A stretch of 64,000 bases of DNA from Monosporascus cannonballus (taxonomy: Eukaryota > Ascomycota > Sordariomycetes > Xylariales), in contig QJNS01000255.1 of the NCBI GenBank assembly GCA_004154925.1, positions 46,252 through 110,251 of the forward strand, read 5' to 3'. The position numbers and the translations under genes were made by a program. This document shows, piece by piece, positions 36,150 to 47,701 of the stretch. Numbering within the stretch: the stretch's first letter is position 1; every line of letters starts with the position of its first letter. Below the pieces are notes generated by a model. It did not search any database and was not told the DNA's origin. It was given only the letters and a program-made list of their open reading frames with translations.

Positions 36150-36450
36150 TTTGAATTTTTTGTTTTATTTGCTCAAAAATGTTTAAGATTTATTCGATAA
36201 CTTTATGGTATAAACTTTTAAAAATATCATTAAATGCTCTTTATAAAGCATACGACGTATATACATAATGCCGAATTTCCTTTTCCTATTGGAATTTGTC
36301 GCCTAACTTTCAATAAAGTTATTTTTACAAAATTGTTTATCTAATATCAGAGCTATTATTCGTAATAAAAACGCGAAATCGGTCGATTATTTTTAGCTTT
36401 TTTAACCGATATAATAACGTATTGCTATTAGACTTATTCGATTTGATATT
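36150..36450 (-). pseudogene. Possible hAT-type transposase trace
   Basis: The minus-strand translation around here reads DRFRVFITNNSSDI, then about 20 residues later LGDKFQ-stop-EKEIRHYVYTSYAL-stop-RAF. The pattern resembles the hAT core xDNAxNNDxxx...LG..F......R(I/L)RC..H..NL.. with several substitutions. It is only a likeness by eye in heavily mutated DNA. No terminal inverted repeats or 8-bp TSD were found. Confidence 0.3.
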
Positions 36451-39400
36451 ATATAGTTAAATATTAATTAGGAAATAACGCTTTTTTTATTATTAATCAA
36501 TCTAATAAATAATAATTTTTTGAAACGAAAATGCCAAATAAGCCGTAATCTAAACGTTATAACTATTTAATATATAAGATTTTGAAAAAATGTCCTTTAG
36601 TCCATATTAAATAACCGCGTTAATATATGTCCGTATATATTTTATATATATTGTTATTATTGGTCGTTTAAAGCCGTTATTATAAATTAATATTATAGCT
36701 TGGAAAAATTTATTTAGGAAACCCTTAATAGACAAATGTTAAAATACGAAAAAATTAATAGAAAAAATCCAATTAAAATTAAATTTTTAAAGTAATATTA
36801 AATTTTAATTATATTAAGTAAAAATTATGTCAAAATTATTACGCTCTTCTAAAAAGGAGAAACAAATTAAAAATAAAAAGGTTTAATAAAAACTTATTAA
36901 TAAAAGATTATATAATAATTATTTCAGGATTATTTCAAACTATATATATATTATAATTATATTAAGAATTTTATTATTAGCAATTCGGTTTATCTGATCT
37001 ATTTTTTACAGCATATATTATATTATAAATAGTTTTATAAAACTTATTTCGTTTTTTTTAGGAAAAATAAAATATATACAGTAATACCCATATCGCCGAT
37101 ATTTAATGTTATATTATTTAGTTATTCGTTAACAACTTTATAAGAAGTTTTTTTAATATTCCGAATTACAATTTATTTTATTCAATATGTCGATAATTTC
37201 GTTTAATAAGTTTTCGTTATTTTTGCTATTAACGTTCTTTTAAAACCATAACTGCCGCTGGAATTAAACCACTTAATCCTTATACTGACACTTCCGATAT
37301 TCGTATTATTCCCGATTAATAATAGAAAAATCGACCACCCGTTAAATTAGGGATTAAAATCAATTCGAATAATCTGGCGTAATAAAGCGGTTTTTTTAAC
37401 TAGGTAAGCTCGGTAAATTAAGATATTTTTCGTTCGGTAATTATTAGCTCAATTGTAAATAACCAAGTTCCGAATTTGGCTATCTGGTATTTTGTTTTTA
37501 ATTCGAATTTATTTTAATTAGCTTTTGGTTTTAATAATTTATATCATCATTTTTAGCAGATAATTTTCGTTAAATATTTTATTATTATTCTGGTTATCGA
37601 TAATAAAGTTTTTTAAGTTATAATTTTAAATAAGGTTATTATTTTATGAAAAAACTTTTATAATAATTTATCACTATCGAAATTATTGTCGTCAAAGCTA
37701 GAATCCTCGAAAATTTGCGATATTATTTCGGTATTATAATAAATTCGATTAAAGCCGTAATAAAAATTCTTTTTATAATAAACGGATTATCGACGAAAAT
37801 AAAGAAAAAGATAATCGAAATTACGTGGATAATTAGTAATATAAAGTCTTAAAATTACGTATTAACTTTTTAAACGTCGCTTATTTTTTTATTAAACCTT
37901 TATAATAAAACCATCTGTTTTATTTACTTTAATTAGAACCTAATATTATCGAAATAATATAATTAGAAAATTACTCGTTTTAAATAATATTTTAAATCCT
38001 TTACGAATTAACGATATTTAACATGAACTTAATCAAAATTCTAATAATTTTATTTTTAATTTTCCTCCATTATCTAAATTTACTGGATATATGCTTATTC
38101 GACGCATAGTTCAAAATAAACTAATACCATTTATTGGTTTTACTCCTAAATCCGCTAAAAAACGCTAAGTAAGCCGATAAAACTTTAGCTAAAAATATTT
38201 ACGCGTAAGGTTTGGCGTTATAAACGGAAACCTGGTAATAAGTATATAGCCCGGATTATTTTATAATTATTTCATTATTAATGTTTTCTAATAAATATAT
38301 TTTACGAAATTCGGAAATATTAAAAAAATACTTATTTAATTATTTAGAAAAATTTTATTTTAACGTATTATTTACGAAATACTTATAAATGCATTATTTT
38401 AATTTATGCGGATAAAGGCGTTTACTTTAGAAATATTGCAAAAATTTATAGAAAATTTTCTAGCTTTTTTTATTTTAAAACAATAATGTTTGCATTATTT
38501 ATAATAAGCGAATAGGGCTTTAAATAAAAAATATTTATAATATTCGAAAAATTTATTCCTATTAGAATATAATTATTTTAAAGCCGGCTATTAAGGTTTT
38601 AAAGAAATTAAAAAATAATATATATTTTATAAATTATTTTAATTAATCCTTTTTTTTAAAAATATTTATTAAAAAAAGGCTAAAAAGGTAATTGGTATTA
38701 TTGAATTAAATAAATTTCATTTTAAATTTTACGGGTATAAAATCCCTTATCGATAAGCCTTTAAACTCCGTATTTCTTATATAAATTTTTATTTAGCTAA
38801 AATTCTGTACTTATTAAAAATTTTCTTTTTTAGTTTTTTTTATTTAATTACTTAATTCCTTTTATTTTCAACTTAAGCAAATCTTATTACTTTATCTTAT
38901 TATAATACGTTATTTTTAATTACTGTTATATAATTTCTAGAATAATTCTAAAATAATCTTATTTAAGATTTTTGATGTTTAATTTTATAACACCCTTTTT
39001 ATTTAAGTATTAAAAATCCGATAAATTATTACTTCAAAATTCGTATACCAAAAAGATTCGGACGCGAAAAGCCAATATTTCGGCGAAACAAAATAATATC
39101 GTAAAAATTCGTTATAACTTAACATAATAAATTAAATATAAAATAAATAACTAAAAAATTTAAATTTATATATAATTTCCGAAAAGTAAATAACGTAAAA
39201 AATAATTATTAAGTAAATAATTAATATTTATTAATAAATATTATTTCATAATTATTTTAATATTTTATTAATTATTAATAATTGAGGAAAATAACGATAT
39301 CTTAATTAAGTTATAATAAAATAAATTAAAGTTATAAATATATTTAAAATATTAAATAATAATAATACAATATATGTTAATATTAATAATAAAATAACCG

Positions 39401-39508
39401 AAATATTTTATTATAACGATAATACCGTTAACGATATTGTTTATAAATTTATTATTACTTTTTTAAACAATTTAATACTTTAATTACCGCAAAATCTTAT
39501 TATACTTT

Positions 39509-39685
39509 TGTAAGATAATGCAGCCCCCTGTAGCCAGCTAAAAGGGCTAGAACAGGACCCCATATATCCTGATAAAACGTTTCCAAATATCAAAAACAGT
39601 ATCTAGTTGCTAATATAGCCCAAAAGGGTTTGGAATTGCTGACCTTTTGGTATTGTGGCTAGCGTCGCACCTTCGTTATCTTACA
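39509..39685. mobile_element. 177-bp MITE-like insertion
   Basis: The ends are perfect inverted repeats: TGTAAGATAA at 39,509-39,518 and TTATCTTACA at 39,676-39,685. The direct repeat ACTTT flanks both sides (39,504-39,508 and 39,686-39,690). The interior (gcagccccctgtagccagct..., ...gtggctagcgtcgcac) has much higher GC than its surroundings and carries no obvious RIP. It has no coding capacity. This fits a non-autonomous DNA transposon too short to trigger RIP. Part of the TSD match could be chance in AT-rich DNA. Confidence 0.7.
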
Positions 39686-41245
39686 ACTTTAAGTTAAAAA
39701 TTTCGCATAATAATCCGATAAGTAATTTTTTGCCTTAATTATTTTTTAATTGTTTTAATAATATTTTTAATATTTATTACCAGCTTAAAGCGAAAATATT
39801 TTATCAAATATTTATATAGAAAATAATAACGAATTTTTATATACGTATTACGTTAAAATTGCCGAATTTATTATTAACATAATTACGAATTTCTTAATAT
39901 AATTTCGTTACGTATTTTAATTATTTTCGACAAATAATATCCTTATAAATTAAAACGATTCTCACGTTAATATTAAGATTAAAAATATTAAGAAAATTAC
40001 TTTTATATTTCGTTGCGTATATTTTAATTATTTTGTAATTATTCTATTTTTTAACATTTTAATATAATTTTCAATTATTTAATATCTAATATGTAAGGAA
40101 ATATAATATTGTAAATAATTTATATTTTAAAATATATTAATATAAAAATTAATTTTAAATGTTTTTAGAAATTATAAATTTTTATTTATAAAAATATTTC
40201 GGCCTTAGATATGGTTTTTAACAATTACTTAAAATACTTTTCGCTTATAAAAAGGGGTTTTTTCCTATATTATTTGGCCCGTTATAAATTTTATAATATT
40301 TCCAACTAAAAACAAATATTTTCGTTTAATATTATAAAAAAATAGACCTTGTAAAAGGTTACCGCGGTTTTCAACTTAGGCAAATTCGAAATTAGAGAAA
40401 AAGGTTTATTTGTTTAACGGCGTTAAAGTTTAACGTTATAAATAAATATATTAAATAATTATTTTAAAATATATATAAACGAATATCCGGTTTATCTAAA
40501 ATTATACGGTATTTTATTATTAAAGATTACCGGCTTTATAACCTGGCGTAATAAGGCCAAAAAAGACTATTTTATATGTTATTTCGATACGAAATTCCGC
40601 GGCCTTATTCCAAAGATTCGCCCTTGGCGTTTGAACTTTTTTTATTACAGGTATATTACGGAAAATTATGGAATAAAATTTTAATTATATTAAAAAACCT
40701 AAGTAAAAATAATATCAAATATATAAATGTAATAAGGATTAATCGCATCTTAAAGTTAATATATTAATTAAAGGCACAAAAAACGTTTTGAAAAATTTAT
40801 TAAATAAGATTTTTAAAAAAGGTTTGGCGTTATTAGTTGCGCTTATGTCAAAGTTACTTCTGCCGTATTCGACAACGTAAGTTCTAGATTTTGTATAAAT
40901 AAAAATTTCTTGCAAAAAAAGCTAAGAACAGTTTAAGTTAAAAGCAGTTATAGCATTAATTTGCTAGCCGTAATGTAAATAATTTTCCCTTTTTTTCCCG
41001 TTAAGTTAGGCTTATAAAAATAACTGGTTACAATAAATTTAATTTATTGTATATAATAATTATTTTAATTTATTTTAATTTATTTTTAGAAAAAAATTAA
41101 ATTTATAATATTATGTATTTCGCTTAAAAGTAATATATATTATTTTTATAACGTAATAATTATTTCAAATTATTTCCTTATATTTTTGATATATTTAGAA
41201 TTTTCGTATTTTGTTAATAAGTAATCGTAAATACTTCATGGGTTT

Positions 41246-41330
41246 TTGGCATTACTTATTAGGTATTCGCGGGTAATGCCAAGGACTCATTGGGTACCCG
41301 CGGATAATTTTCGGTAGGTGGTTCCTCCCT
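41246..41330. repeat. Palindrome and imperfect GC-rich repeats at the compartment border
   Basis: TTGGCATTAC (41,246-41,255) and GTAATGCCAA (41,273-41,282) form a perfect 10-bp inverted repeat with a 17-bp loop. GGTATTCGCGGGTAAT is followed by GGGTACCCGCGGATAAT, an imperfect direct repeat. Such CCCGCGGGTA-rich ends are typical of hAT transposon termini, so this may be the right end of a decayed element. It coincides with the change from AT-rich to normal GC content. Confidence 0.5.
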
Positions 41331-41351
41331 CACCCTAACTTAAAGGTCAGA

Positions 41352-41373
41352 CCGTACATCTTTCTATGTACGG
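41352..41373. other. Perfect 8-bp stem hairpin in the nitrilase promoter
   Basis: CCGTACAT (41,352-41,359), a 6-base loop and ATGTACGG (41,366-41,373). It lies about 80 bp upstream of the nitrilase start. It could be a binding site for a dimeric regulator or a transposon remnant; the sequence does not decide. Confidence 0.5.
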
Positions 41374-41379
41374 CCTAAC

Positions 41380-41398
41380 ATTGGTTGGTCTATTTAAG
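41380..41398 (+). promoter_or_regulatory. Likely core promoter of the nitrilase gene
   Basis: An inverted CCAAT box (ATTGG, 41,380-41,384) and a TATA-like TATTTAAG (41,391-41,398) precede the ATG at 41,452 by 68 and 54 bp. The whole promoter must fit between the AT-rich border near 41,300 and the ATG. Confidence 0.4.
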
Positions 41399-41451
41399 CC
41401 TTACACTATCATCTAGCAACGTTGCGAGTTGGCTGAAACCGAGCGAGCACA

Positions 41452-42543
41452 ATGGCCACCTCAATCAAAGTCGCAGTGATCCAGGCAGAGCCAGTATGGC
41501 TCGACCTCGCCGGGTCAGTGAAGAAGGCTTGCGAGTTGATCGCCGAGGCTGCGAAGGGCGGGGCGAAACTGGTAGCCTTCTCAGAGGTCTGGTTGCCGGG
41601 CTACCCGGCGTGGATATGGTGAGTCTGCAATCCGTTATCTTGCTCTCTAGCCGGAACAGGTGTGAGACTGACTCTGACTATTCGCCCTGAAAGGGCGCGA
41701 CCCGTGGATCCCGAGCTTCAGACACGGTACATATACAACTCTCTACCGGTGCAAGGGGAGGAGATGGAGGCAATCAAGGCGGCTGCTAAACAGCACTCGA
41801 TCGCCGTGGCGCTTGGGTTCTCCGAGAGGATCCCTTCGGACAGCGTCTACATTTCCCAGGCAATAATCTCGCCGCAGGGCGAGTTGGCGCTTCACCGGCG
41901 CAAGGTCAAGCCGACACACATGGAGCGCACGATCTTCGGGGACGGATCCGGACGCGACCTCACCAATGTTGCGGAGATAGACTTCGGGGCTGAGATCGGC
42001 AAGCTCAAGGTCGGGGTCCTCGCCTGCTGGGAGCACACGCAGCCGCTCCTTAAGTACCATAGCATCTCGCAGGGTGGTGTGATCCATATCGCCATGTGGC
42101 CCCCTCTCGACCCGGCCACGGGCGTTGACCATCCAGGTCTGTGGAACATGACTGCCGACGGCTGCCAGAATCTATCGCAGACCTATGCTATTGAGAGCGC
42201 TGCGCACGTGCTCCACTCTACTGCAGTCTGCACCGAAAAGGGTATCGGCGCCATGAGAACCCAGGACGGTCTGATTTGTCGGCAACCTGGCGGAGGGCAC
42301 AGTTGCATCATAGGCCCTGACGGGCGGCGGCTAACAGAGCCCCTCGGCAACCCTGATACTGAGGGCATCGTGTATGCGGATCTAGACCTCACCAAGACCG
42401 TGGCGACGAGGGGGTGGCTAGATATCGTTGGTCATTACAGCCGGCCCGACCTCCTATGGCTAGGGGTCGACAGGCAACAGAAAGAGACTGTCATCCCTAA
42501 GGCCACTGCGACACCAAAGGCGGCGGAGCCGGACGAAGCATAG
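41452..42543 (+). CDS. Nitrilase (carbon-nitrogen hydrolase family)
   Basis: It is predicted to hydrolyse nitriles to carboxylic acids and ammonia in the cytosol; the substrate cannot be told from sequence. Exon 1 is 41,452-41,618 and exon 2 is 41,694-42,543. The 75-bp intron (GTGAGT...AAAG, branch-like CTGAC) is phase 2 and restores [20 protein letters not shown]. The product has 338 residues, a usual fungal nitrilase length. The catalytic triad is complete: E44 in [12 protein letters not shown]125 in [13 protein letters not shown]166 in VLACWEH. The C-terminal [11 protein letters not shown] motif is present. There is no signal peptide. The frame is intact although the AT-rich block ends only about 200 bp upstream and a dead monooxygenase gene follows. 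Cyanide hydratase or arylacetonitrilase activity are alternatives within the family. Confidence 0.93.
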
Positions 42544-43169
42544 AAAGACGCTTGAGGAGGCAATCCCGTGGGCCGTGATTCTGCACGAAGAGGCTAGTAT
42601 ACTACTATGAATTCTGGGGACGTTTAGGGAAAGAACGAAGTCATAATGGCGTGGCATGCCGACAAATAGACACCCGAACGTGAATGTCTAAGCTATCTAC
42701 CACAGTAGTTGAGTTTGCAGCCTGTATGCATATGGCTCTGACACACAGTTGAGTTGCAGTTGCATCCGCTGGGTAGGGAGCCTCGTCGAGTACGTCCCCG
42801 TCACTTACACGGAGATCCAGTTCCTTTTTCTCGTCGGTGTTGTAGTAAAACCGATGTCCAATCGAGGAAAGTCTCTATATTCAGTGGCGAACAGCCTACG
42901 CCCTTAGAAACTCTTGGCAGATCTTGACTTAATGAAAGTTAGAGTGGCTATATATACGAGCAACGAGCTGAGCTGCTCATGTGAAGGGTTGGCATCTAGT
43001 TCCAGTTGCGGTCGTCAAGCAATGATGTCTAATGATGAGATGTTCCGTATTAGGAGAAGAATGGGTTCTACCCCGAAAGGGGGTTAAAACCTTTATACCT
43101 AGAACGAATCAAACAGCGGCTGTCGGCCCTGGAGTAGTTTCGTATCAAGAGAGAGGTCCGGCGCGTGGG
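42544..43169. other. Intergenic region, nothing recognised
   Basis: 626 bp of normal GC content between nitrilase and the monooxygenase relic. I saw no ORF with family likeness, RNA gene or repeat. Confidence 0.5.
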
Positions 43170-44577
43170 ATGGAGTGACTACCGCCAGCGAGACCATATT
43201 CAATAGCCATGAGCTACACTGGTGGGAAACATCACTTCCTGAAAACGCCATCTACAATGAACGCCTCGTCAGGGTGATATGCGCGGGCCGGTGGGTTGTA
43301 GAGGGCGTGCAATCTGCTCACCGCTGCCGTCATCAAGGACTGGTGCCACATCCTCGTGGATGCTGCCCGACATCGGCACCGAGAGAGAGGAGCGAACACG
43401 CCGTTGGAATCGAGCGTTTCGTGAACGATCCGCATGCCGTGCAGGAGCTGCGGCCGGCCAACGAGCGGACTATGAACAGCATCCTTAGTGAGTTTTTCTA
43501 GCCGCCACGATCCCTGGGCCGGCTCGAGTACCAGCTTACACGACATAGCGATGTATCAAAGGCACAATCTTGCAAGAACGACGCGGAAACCTCCTTGCAT
43601 CGGGGACGAAAAAGATCCTAGACATGAGGTGATGTAGAAGAACCCGATTCTCATCTTCCCAGTCGGATGCAAACGTGTCATTCCATCGGGCTTCAGGTTT
43701 CTAGAGGTAAGTACCAGGTCATGGACCCTCCTATTCTCGGACCGGTCAACCCAGGCCAATCCGAAGCCAGCTAGTCCTCGGCATCCACAAGCAGATCAAT
43801 ATCGTGATTCAACTAACCCCCCATCCTAGACGCTCAAGAAAGCCAACGTAGACGTAGTCTACTCGGCTGTCTCGTCCTTCGCGGTACCCAGTGCTCGTCG
43901 AGAGCATGGACGGGGAAGCAGCGCTACTTGCAGGACAAGTGGGTAGCGTCGGTCGAGGGGTACATGGGGTTCGGGATCCCGGAGTATCCGAACACGTTCA
44001 CGCTGCTGGGGCCCTGGACGCCCGCGTCGAGTGGGCCGACGCCGGTAGCCATCGGGGCGCTGGCCGACTGCGTGTGCGCGTTAGTTGATTCCCCCTTTCT
44101 CCCCTATCTCAGGAGTCCGAATCTCCCAATGGAGGAGGCATTTAAAAATCTATGGCTCGTCTTATAAACCGGGTGTATTCGACTAAATAACTACGGTAGA
44201 AAAGAACAATAACCGACTCCGGATAATCACAGTGCACAGCGTGCGCCCGAAGCGCGCGGCGTGCGGCGACTTCAAGGCGTACGCGGCGCGCGCGATGGAG
44301 AACCTGACGTAGACGGATCGCTGCACTACCTCAAGGCGATGCGCGAGGTGCGGTGGGACGCATGGGAGTTCTCGTACAAGGGGAACCGGTTCGCCTGGCT
44401 CGGCGACGGCGTCTCGCACGCCGGGTGGGAGCCGCGGCCGAACTCGCGGACTACATTCGCGAGGGCGACGACGGGCCGCACGGCAGCCGGCGGGCGCGCG
44501 CGCTGCAGATCGCCAAGGTCGGGTCCCAGCCGCCGAGGGTGCTGCACCGGCAGGCCAAGCTGGCTATGCCCAACTAG
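43170..44577 (+). pseudogene. Baeyer-Villiger/FAD-dependent monooxygenase pseudogene
   Basis: Collinear fragments of one protein lie in different frames. HWWETSLPENAIYNERLVRV (43,214 on) precedes the FAD-binding loop, which has lost its GxGxxG. DWCHILVDAA (43,338-43,367) is the mid-domain. NDPHAVQELRPANERTMNS (43,421-43,480) and KKANVDVVY (43,836 on) follow. GYMGFGIPEYPNTFTLLGPW (43,952 on) continues into SSGPTPVAIGALADCV. An intron-like GTTAGT...TCACAG is at 44,083-44,231. DFKAYAARAMENLT then a stop (TAG for Trp), LHYLKAMREVRWDAWEFSYK, and finally LADYIREGDDGPH come next. The first ATG (43,170) meets a stop after one codon. Internal deletions, at least four frameshifts and a TGG to TAG change make it dead. 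Living relatives act in secondary metabolism or steroid/ketone oxidation. Confidence 0.8.
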
Positions 44578-45012
44578 ATGGGTGGGAGGTTGGCACTGGG
44601 AACGAGCGTACGGCGTAGCGCCAAACGGACGTCTTTCGGCTGTTGCGGCAGTGATGATCGAGGTAGAGATAATGTTTAATCGGCCAGTCCCTGAACGATA
44701 CTTGAGCAGAGAAGAGCCCTAATAGCCTCCTTGGCAATGAGACCAACTCATCATACGTTAAGCAGAGACGTGCGCTCAACCTTTTTAAATGTGACTGACT
44801 AAAACTGCCGGATTTGATCGAATCTCACACCTCCAATATATTCAACACGGGCCCTTTTCCAGCTGGCAACAATTTTGATTACCAATCGCACTTTTGGATA
44901 ACGCCGCCTCCATCCCTCCCAAGTAATCCTTAGTCCACGTTGGCATGATGGACTTGGATCAGTTCTCTGTACTGCCCCTTGACTGCATTCTCCGTGAACG
45001 AAACATCCTTTC
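44578..45012. other. Intergenic region, nothing recognised
   Basis: 435 bp between the monooxygenase relic and the 3' end of the HIS4-like gene. It presumably includes the latter's 3' UTR. No feature was identified. Confidence 0.5.
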
Positions 45013-47701
45013 CTACTGGAGCGTGCTCAGTCTAATGCTAACGGCCCTCCTGTGAGCCTCGAGCTCCTCCACCTTCGCTAGCTGCATGACGGCATCCCCA
45101 ACATTCTTGAGCCCCTCGGCCGTCAGGTTAGAGCTAGTGATGTGCTTGACAAACGAGCCCAGGTTGACTCCCGAGTACTGCTTGGCATAGCCGTAAGTTG
45201 CTAGATCAGACCATGTCAGCACACGCTTCCTTTACAAACTCCAAAGAAACGGTCTCAAACTTACGCAGCGAGTGGTTGACGCCAGCCGAGTAATCACCCA
45301 CACTTTCCGGTGTCCATTTGCCAATGAATACGCTTCCCGCGTTCATGACCCTGTCCACAGCCTTCTCGGCGTCCTTGATCTGCAGGATCAGGTGTTCGGG
45401 CGCGTATTCGTTGCTGATCCTCATCGCCTCATCTATGTCCTTGACCAAGATAGTCACGGAGTGAGCGATCGAGCCCTTGACGATGTCTACACGCGGTAGT
45501 ACCATAGCCTGTTTGTGCAGCTCGTCCTCAATGGCTTTTAGGTGTTCTTCGTCGAGATCGACCGCGATGCAGATGACCTGACTATCGACGCCGTGCTCAG
45601 CCTGCGACAATAGATCTGAGGCGACGAAGGCGGGGTTCGCGTCCCGGTCCGCAATCACGAGGACCTCTGAGGGGCCAGCTGGCATATCGATACTCACACC
45701 AGCATTCGTGTCGTTGCTGACGTACATCTTGCCCGCTGTCACGAATTGGTTCCCGGGCCCAAGGATTTTGTCCACCTTGCTTACGCTTTCGGTACCGTAT
45801 GCCATGGCGGCGATGGCTTGCGCGCCACCGGCCAGGACGATACTTTCGGCGCCGACCTTGTGAGCGACATATACGATCTCCGGCGTAATGCTGCCGTCGG
45901 ATCTTGATGGAGAGGCAAACACGATCTTCTGGCACCCAGCCACCATTGCCGGAACTCCCAGCATGAGGGCGGTGCTTGGTAGGACAGCTGTGCCACCAGG
46001 TATGTAGAGTCCGACTCGTTCGATGGGCCGCGAGAAACGACTGCAGACAACACCTGGCATGGTCTCGACATTTAGCGGTTTCTCATCCTTCTGGGCGGCA
46101 TGGAACTTTCGGATATTTTCGAAAGATATGTCAATTGCTTTGATAGTTTCAGGGGGGAGGTTCATGAGGGACTGTGGGAACGGAGCTTTGAGTACGGGTG
46201 ACGTGAGGGAAGTCGCTTTCTCAAATTTGTGAGTATACGAGAGAAGAGCCTTGTCGCCGTTCTCTCGAACGTCGTTGATGATGGGCTTGATGATGTTCAA
46301 TATCGCATCCGCCGACTTCTGGGATGGCCGCTTTAGCGCTTCAGATACTTCCGCGGGACCAACCTGACGCACATCTATCCGCTTCATAGTGATCTTCTCA
46401 GTATCCGGAGCGGTTTGTGCCGCAGGCGCAGGGGCTGATGGGAGTGGCTCTTTGGACTCTTCGGCGAGTTCTTTCGCCTTCTCGGCATCTCCATTACTTA
46501 TCCCTTCTTTCGCTGCCCATTGCCCCTTAGCGTTTCCCGGCCTTCTCTTGACCTTTAAGCTTTTGGCGTCGAGGTTTCTCTCGATATCGGCGACGTTGAC
46601 TCCCGCAGCAATGGCCTTTGTGAGTGCGAAGTAGATGAGATCTGCTGCTTCGAAGGCGACCTCATCCGGTGCCTTGGCGTCGCAAAGCTCTTCCGCTTCT
46701 TCCATGATCTTTGCTCGTAACAGTTTTTCGTCCGAGAATAGCCGTTTTGTGTATGAACCTTCGGGGGCGGACTCTTTTCTCGAGATCAGGGTTTGCTCCA
46801 GTTTCGAAATCCCCTTTAAGTCGCCGAAGCAGCCGAGCTGATCCAGGTGACAGAACCTGCCCTTCTGTTTCACGACAAACTTAAGCGCATCGTTGTCGCA
46901 ATCCATCGATATCCTTATCAACTCCTGGGTGTCACCGGATGTCGCGCCCTTGTACCATAGACCCCGCTTCCTGCTTTGGTACACACCCGTCTGCGTCCTT
47001 AGCGATTCACCAACGCTATCTTCGCTGCTATACACCAAGCCCAGCGCCGTGCCTCTCTCATCACACACTACGGTGGGGAGAAGCTTGTCCGCTCTGTCAG
47101 ACTTCCAGGCAGCGGACAGCAGCCTCGGCACGAAGAGCTTGGCATCCGTCTCATCCTTCTTGGTAGTCAACTTGGTAGACGGGACAATGGGAATAGCAGA
47201 CGTCTTCGAACACGTCTCAACGAATTCCTCATAATCGATTCCTGGTGCTGGGTTAATATAGAGGAGGGGGATCTTATCAGCCTTGCTGGTTTCGAGGAAG
47301 TGGACCAGATCAGATCCTTTCCCATCGAAGGCTTTCAGGAGCAATCCGCTGATAGTGGCGACTGATAATTCGGAGACTTTGCTGACAGCCGGCGCGACTC
47401 GCCCTGCATACTCGGCGAAGTCTGATAACCTGTCGGGCTGAACAAACACCTTTCGGGCTCCATTATCCAGAATAGAAACTACGTCGTCCTTAGACTCGAG
47501 GCCAGTCACATCGAAATACGTGTGGAATTCGGCATTGTGGCGTCGTAGGAGATTGAGATGCTTGTCCAGAGTCTTCTGAGTCACCTCGAAGAATACGCAT
47601 CCGAGACATGAGACTTCCTCCCTACTTAGCCCCTCAGAAGAGGCTAAACCGGGTGGGACAGCCACGGAGATGAGGAAGGGAAGTGGTAGAGTCGTCTCCA
47701 T
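45013..47701 (-). CDS. HIS4: Trifunctional histidine biosynthesis protein (HIS4 type)
   Basis: It catalyses steps 2, 3 and 9-10 of histidine synthesis: PR-ATP pyrophosphohydrolase, PR-AMP cyclohydrolase and histidinol dehydrogenase. Exon 1 is 47,701-45,265 and exon 2 is 45,200-45,013. The 64-bp intron (GTAAGT...CTAG) joins AGVNHSL to PTYGYAKQYSG. The product has 874 residues. The start is ATG at 47,701 (METTLPLPF); the open frame extends upstream only from a TTG. After a fungal N-terminal extension (1-205), the cyclohydrolase has GLWYKGATSGDTQ (247-259), DCDNDA (267-272) and FCHLDQLGCF. The pyrophosphohydrolase follows (about 300-385, with EEAEEL and EAADLIYF). A Lys/Glu/Pro/Ala linker leads to histidinol dehydrogenase (about 440-874, with VGLYIPGGTAVLPSTAL and DMPAGPSEVLVIAD). 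It is divergent from the TAF9-like gene. In Neurospora the orthologue is called his-3. Confidence 0.97.

Larger units (their letters stand above)
33272..41240. other. AT-rich RIPed region without recognisable intact gene
   Basis: There are about 8 kb of very AT-rich sequence with stops in all frames. Apart from the 27-bp repeat (33,702), a possible transposase trace (36,150-36,450) and the MITE-like element (39,509), I could not assign it. It does not visibly repeat the gypsy elements to its left, so it is probably one or more different, badly decayed transposons. Confidence 0.6.
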
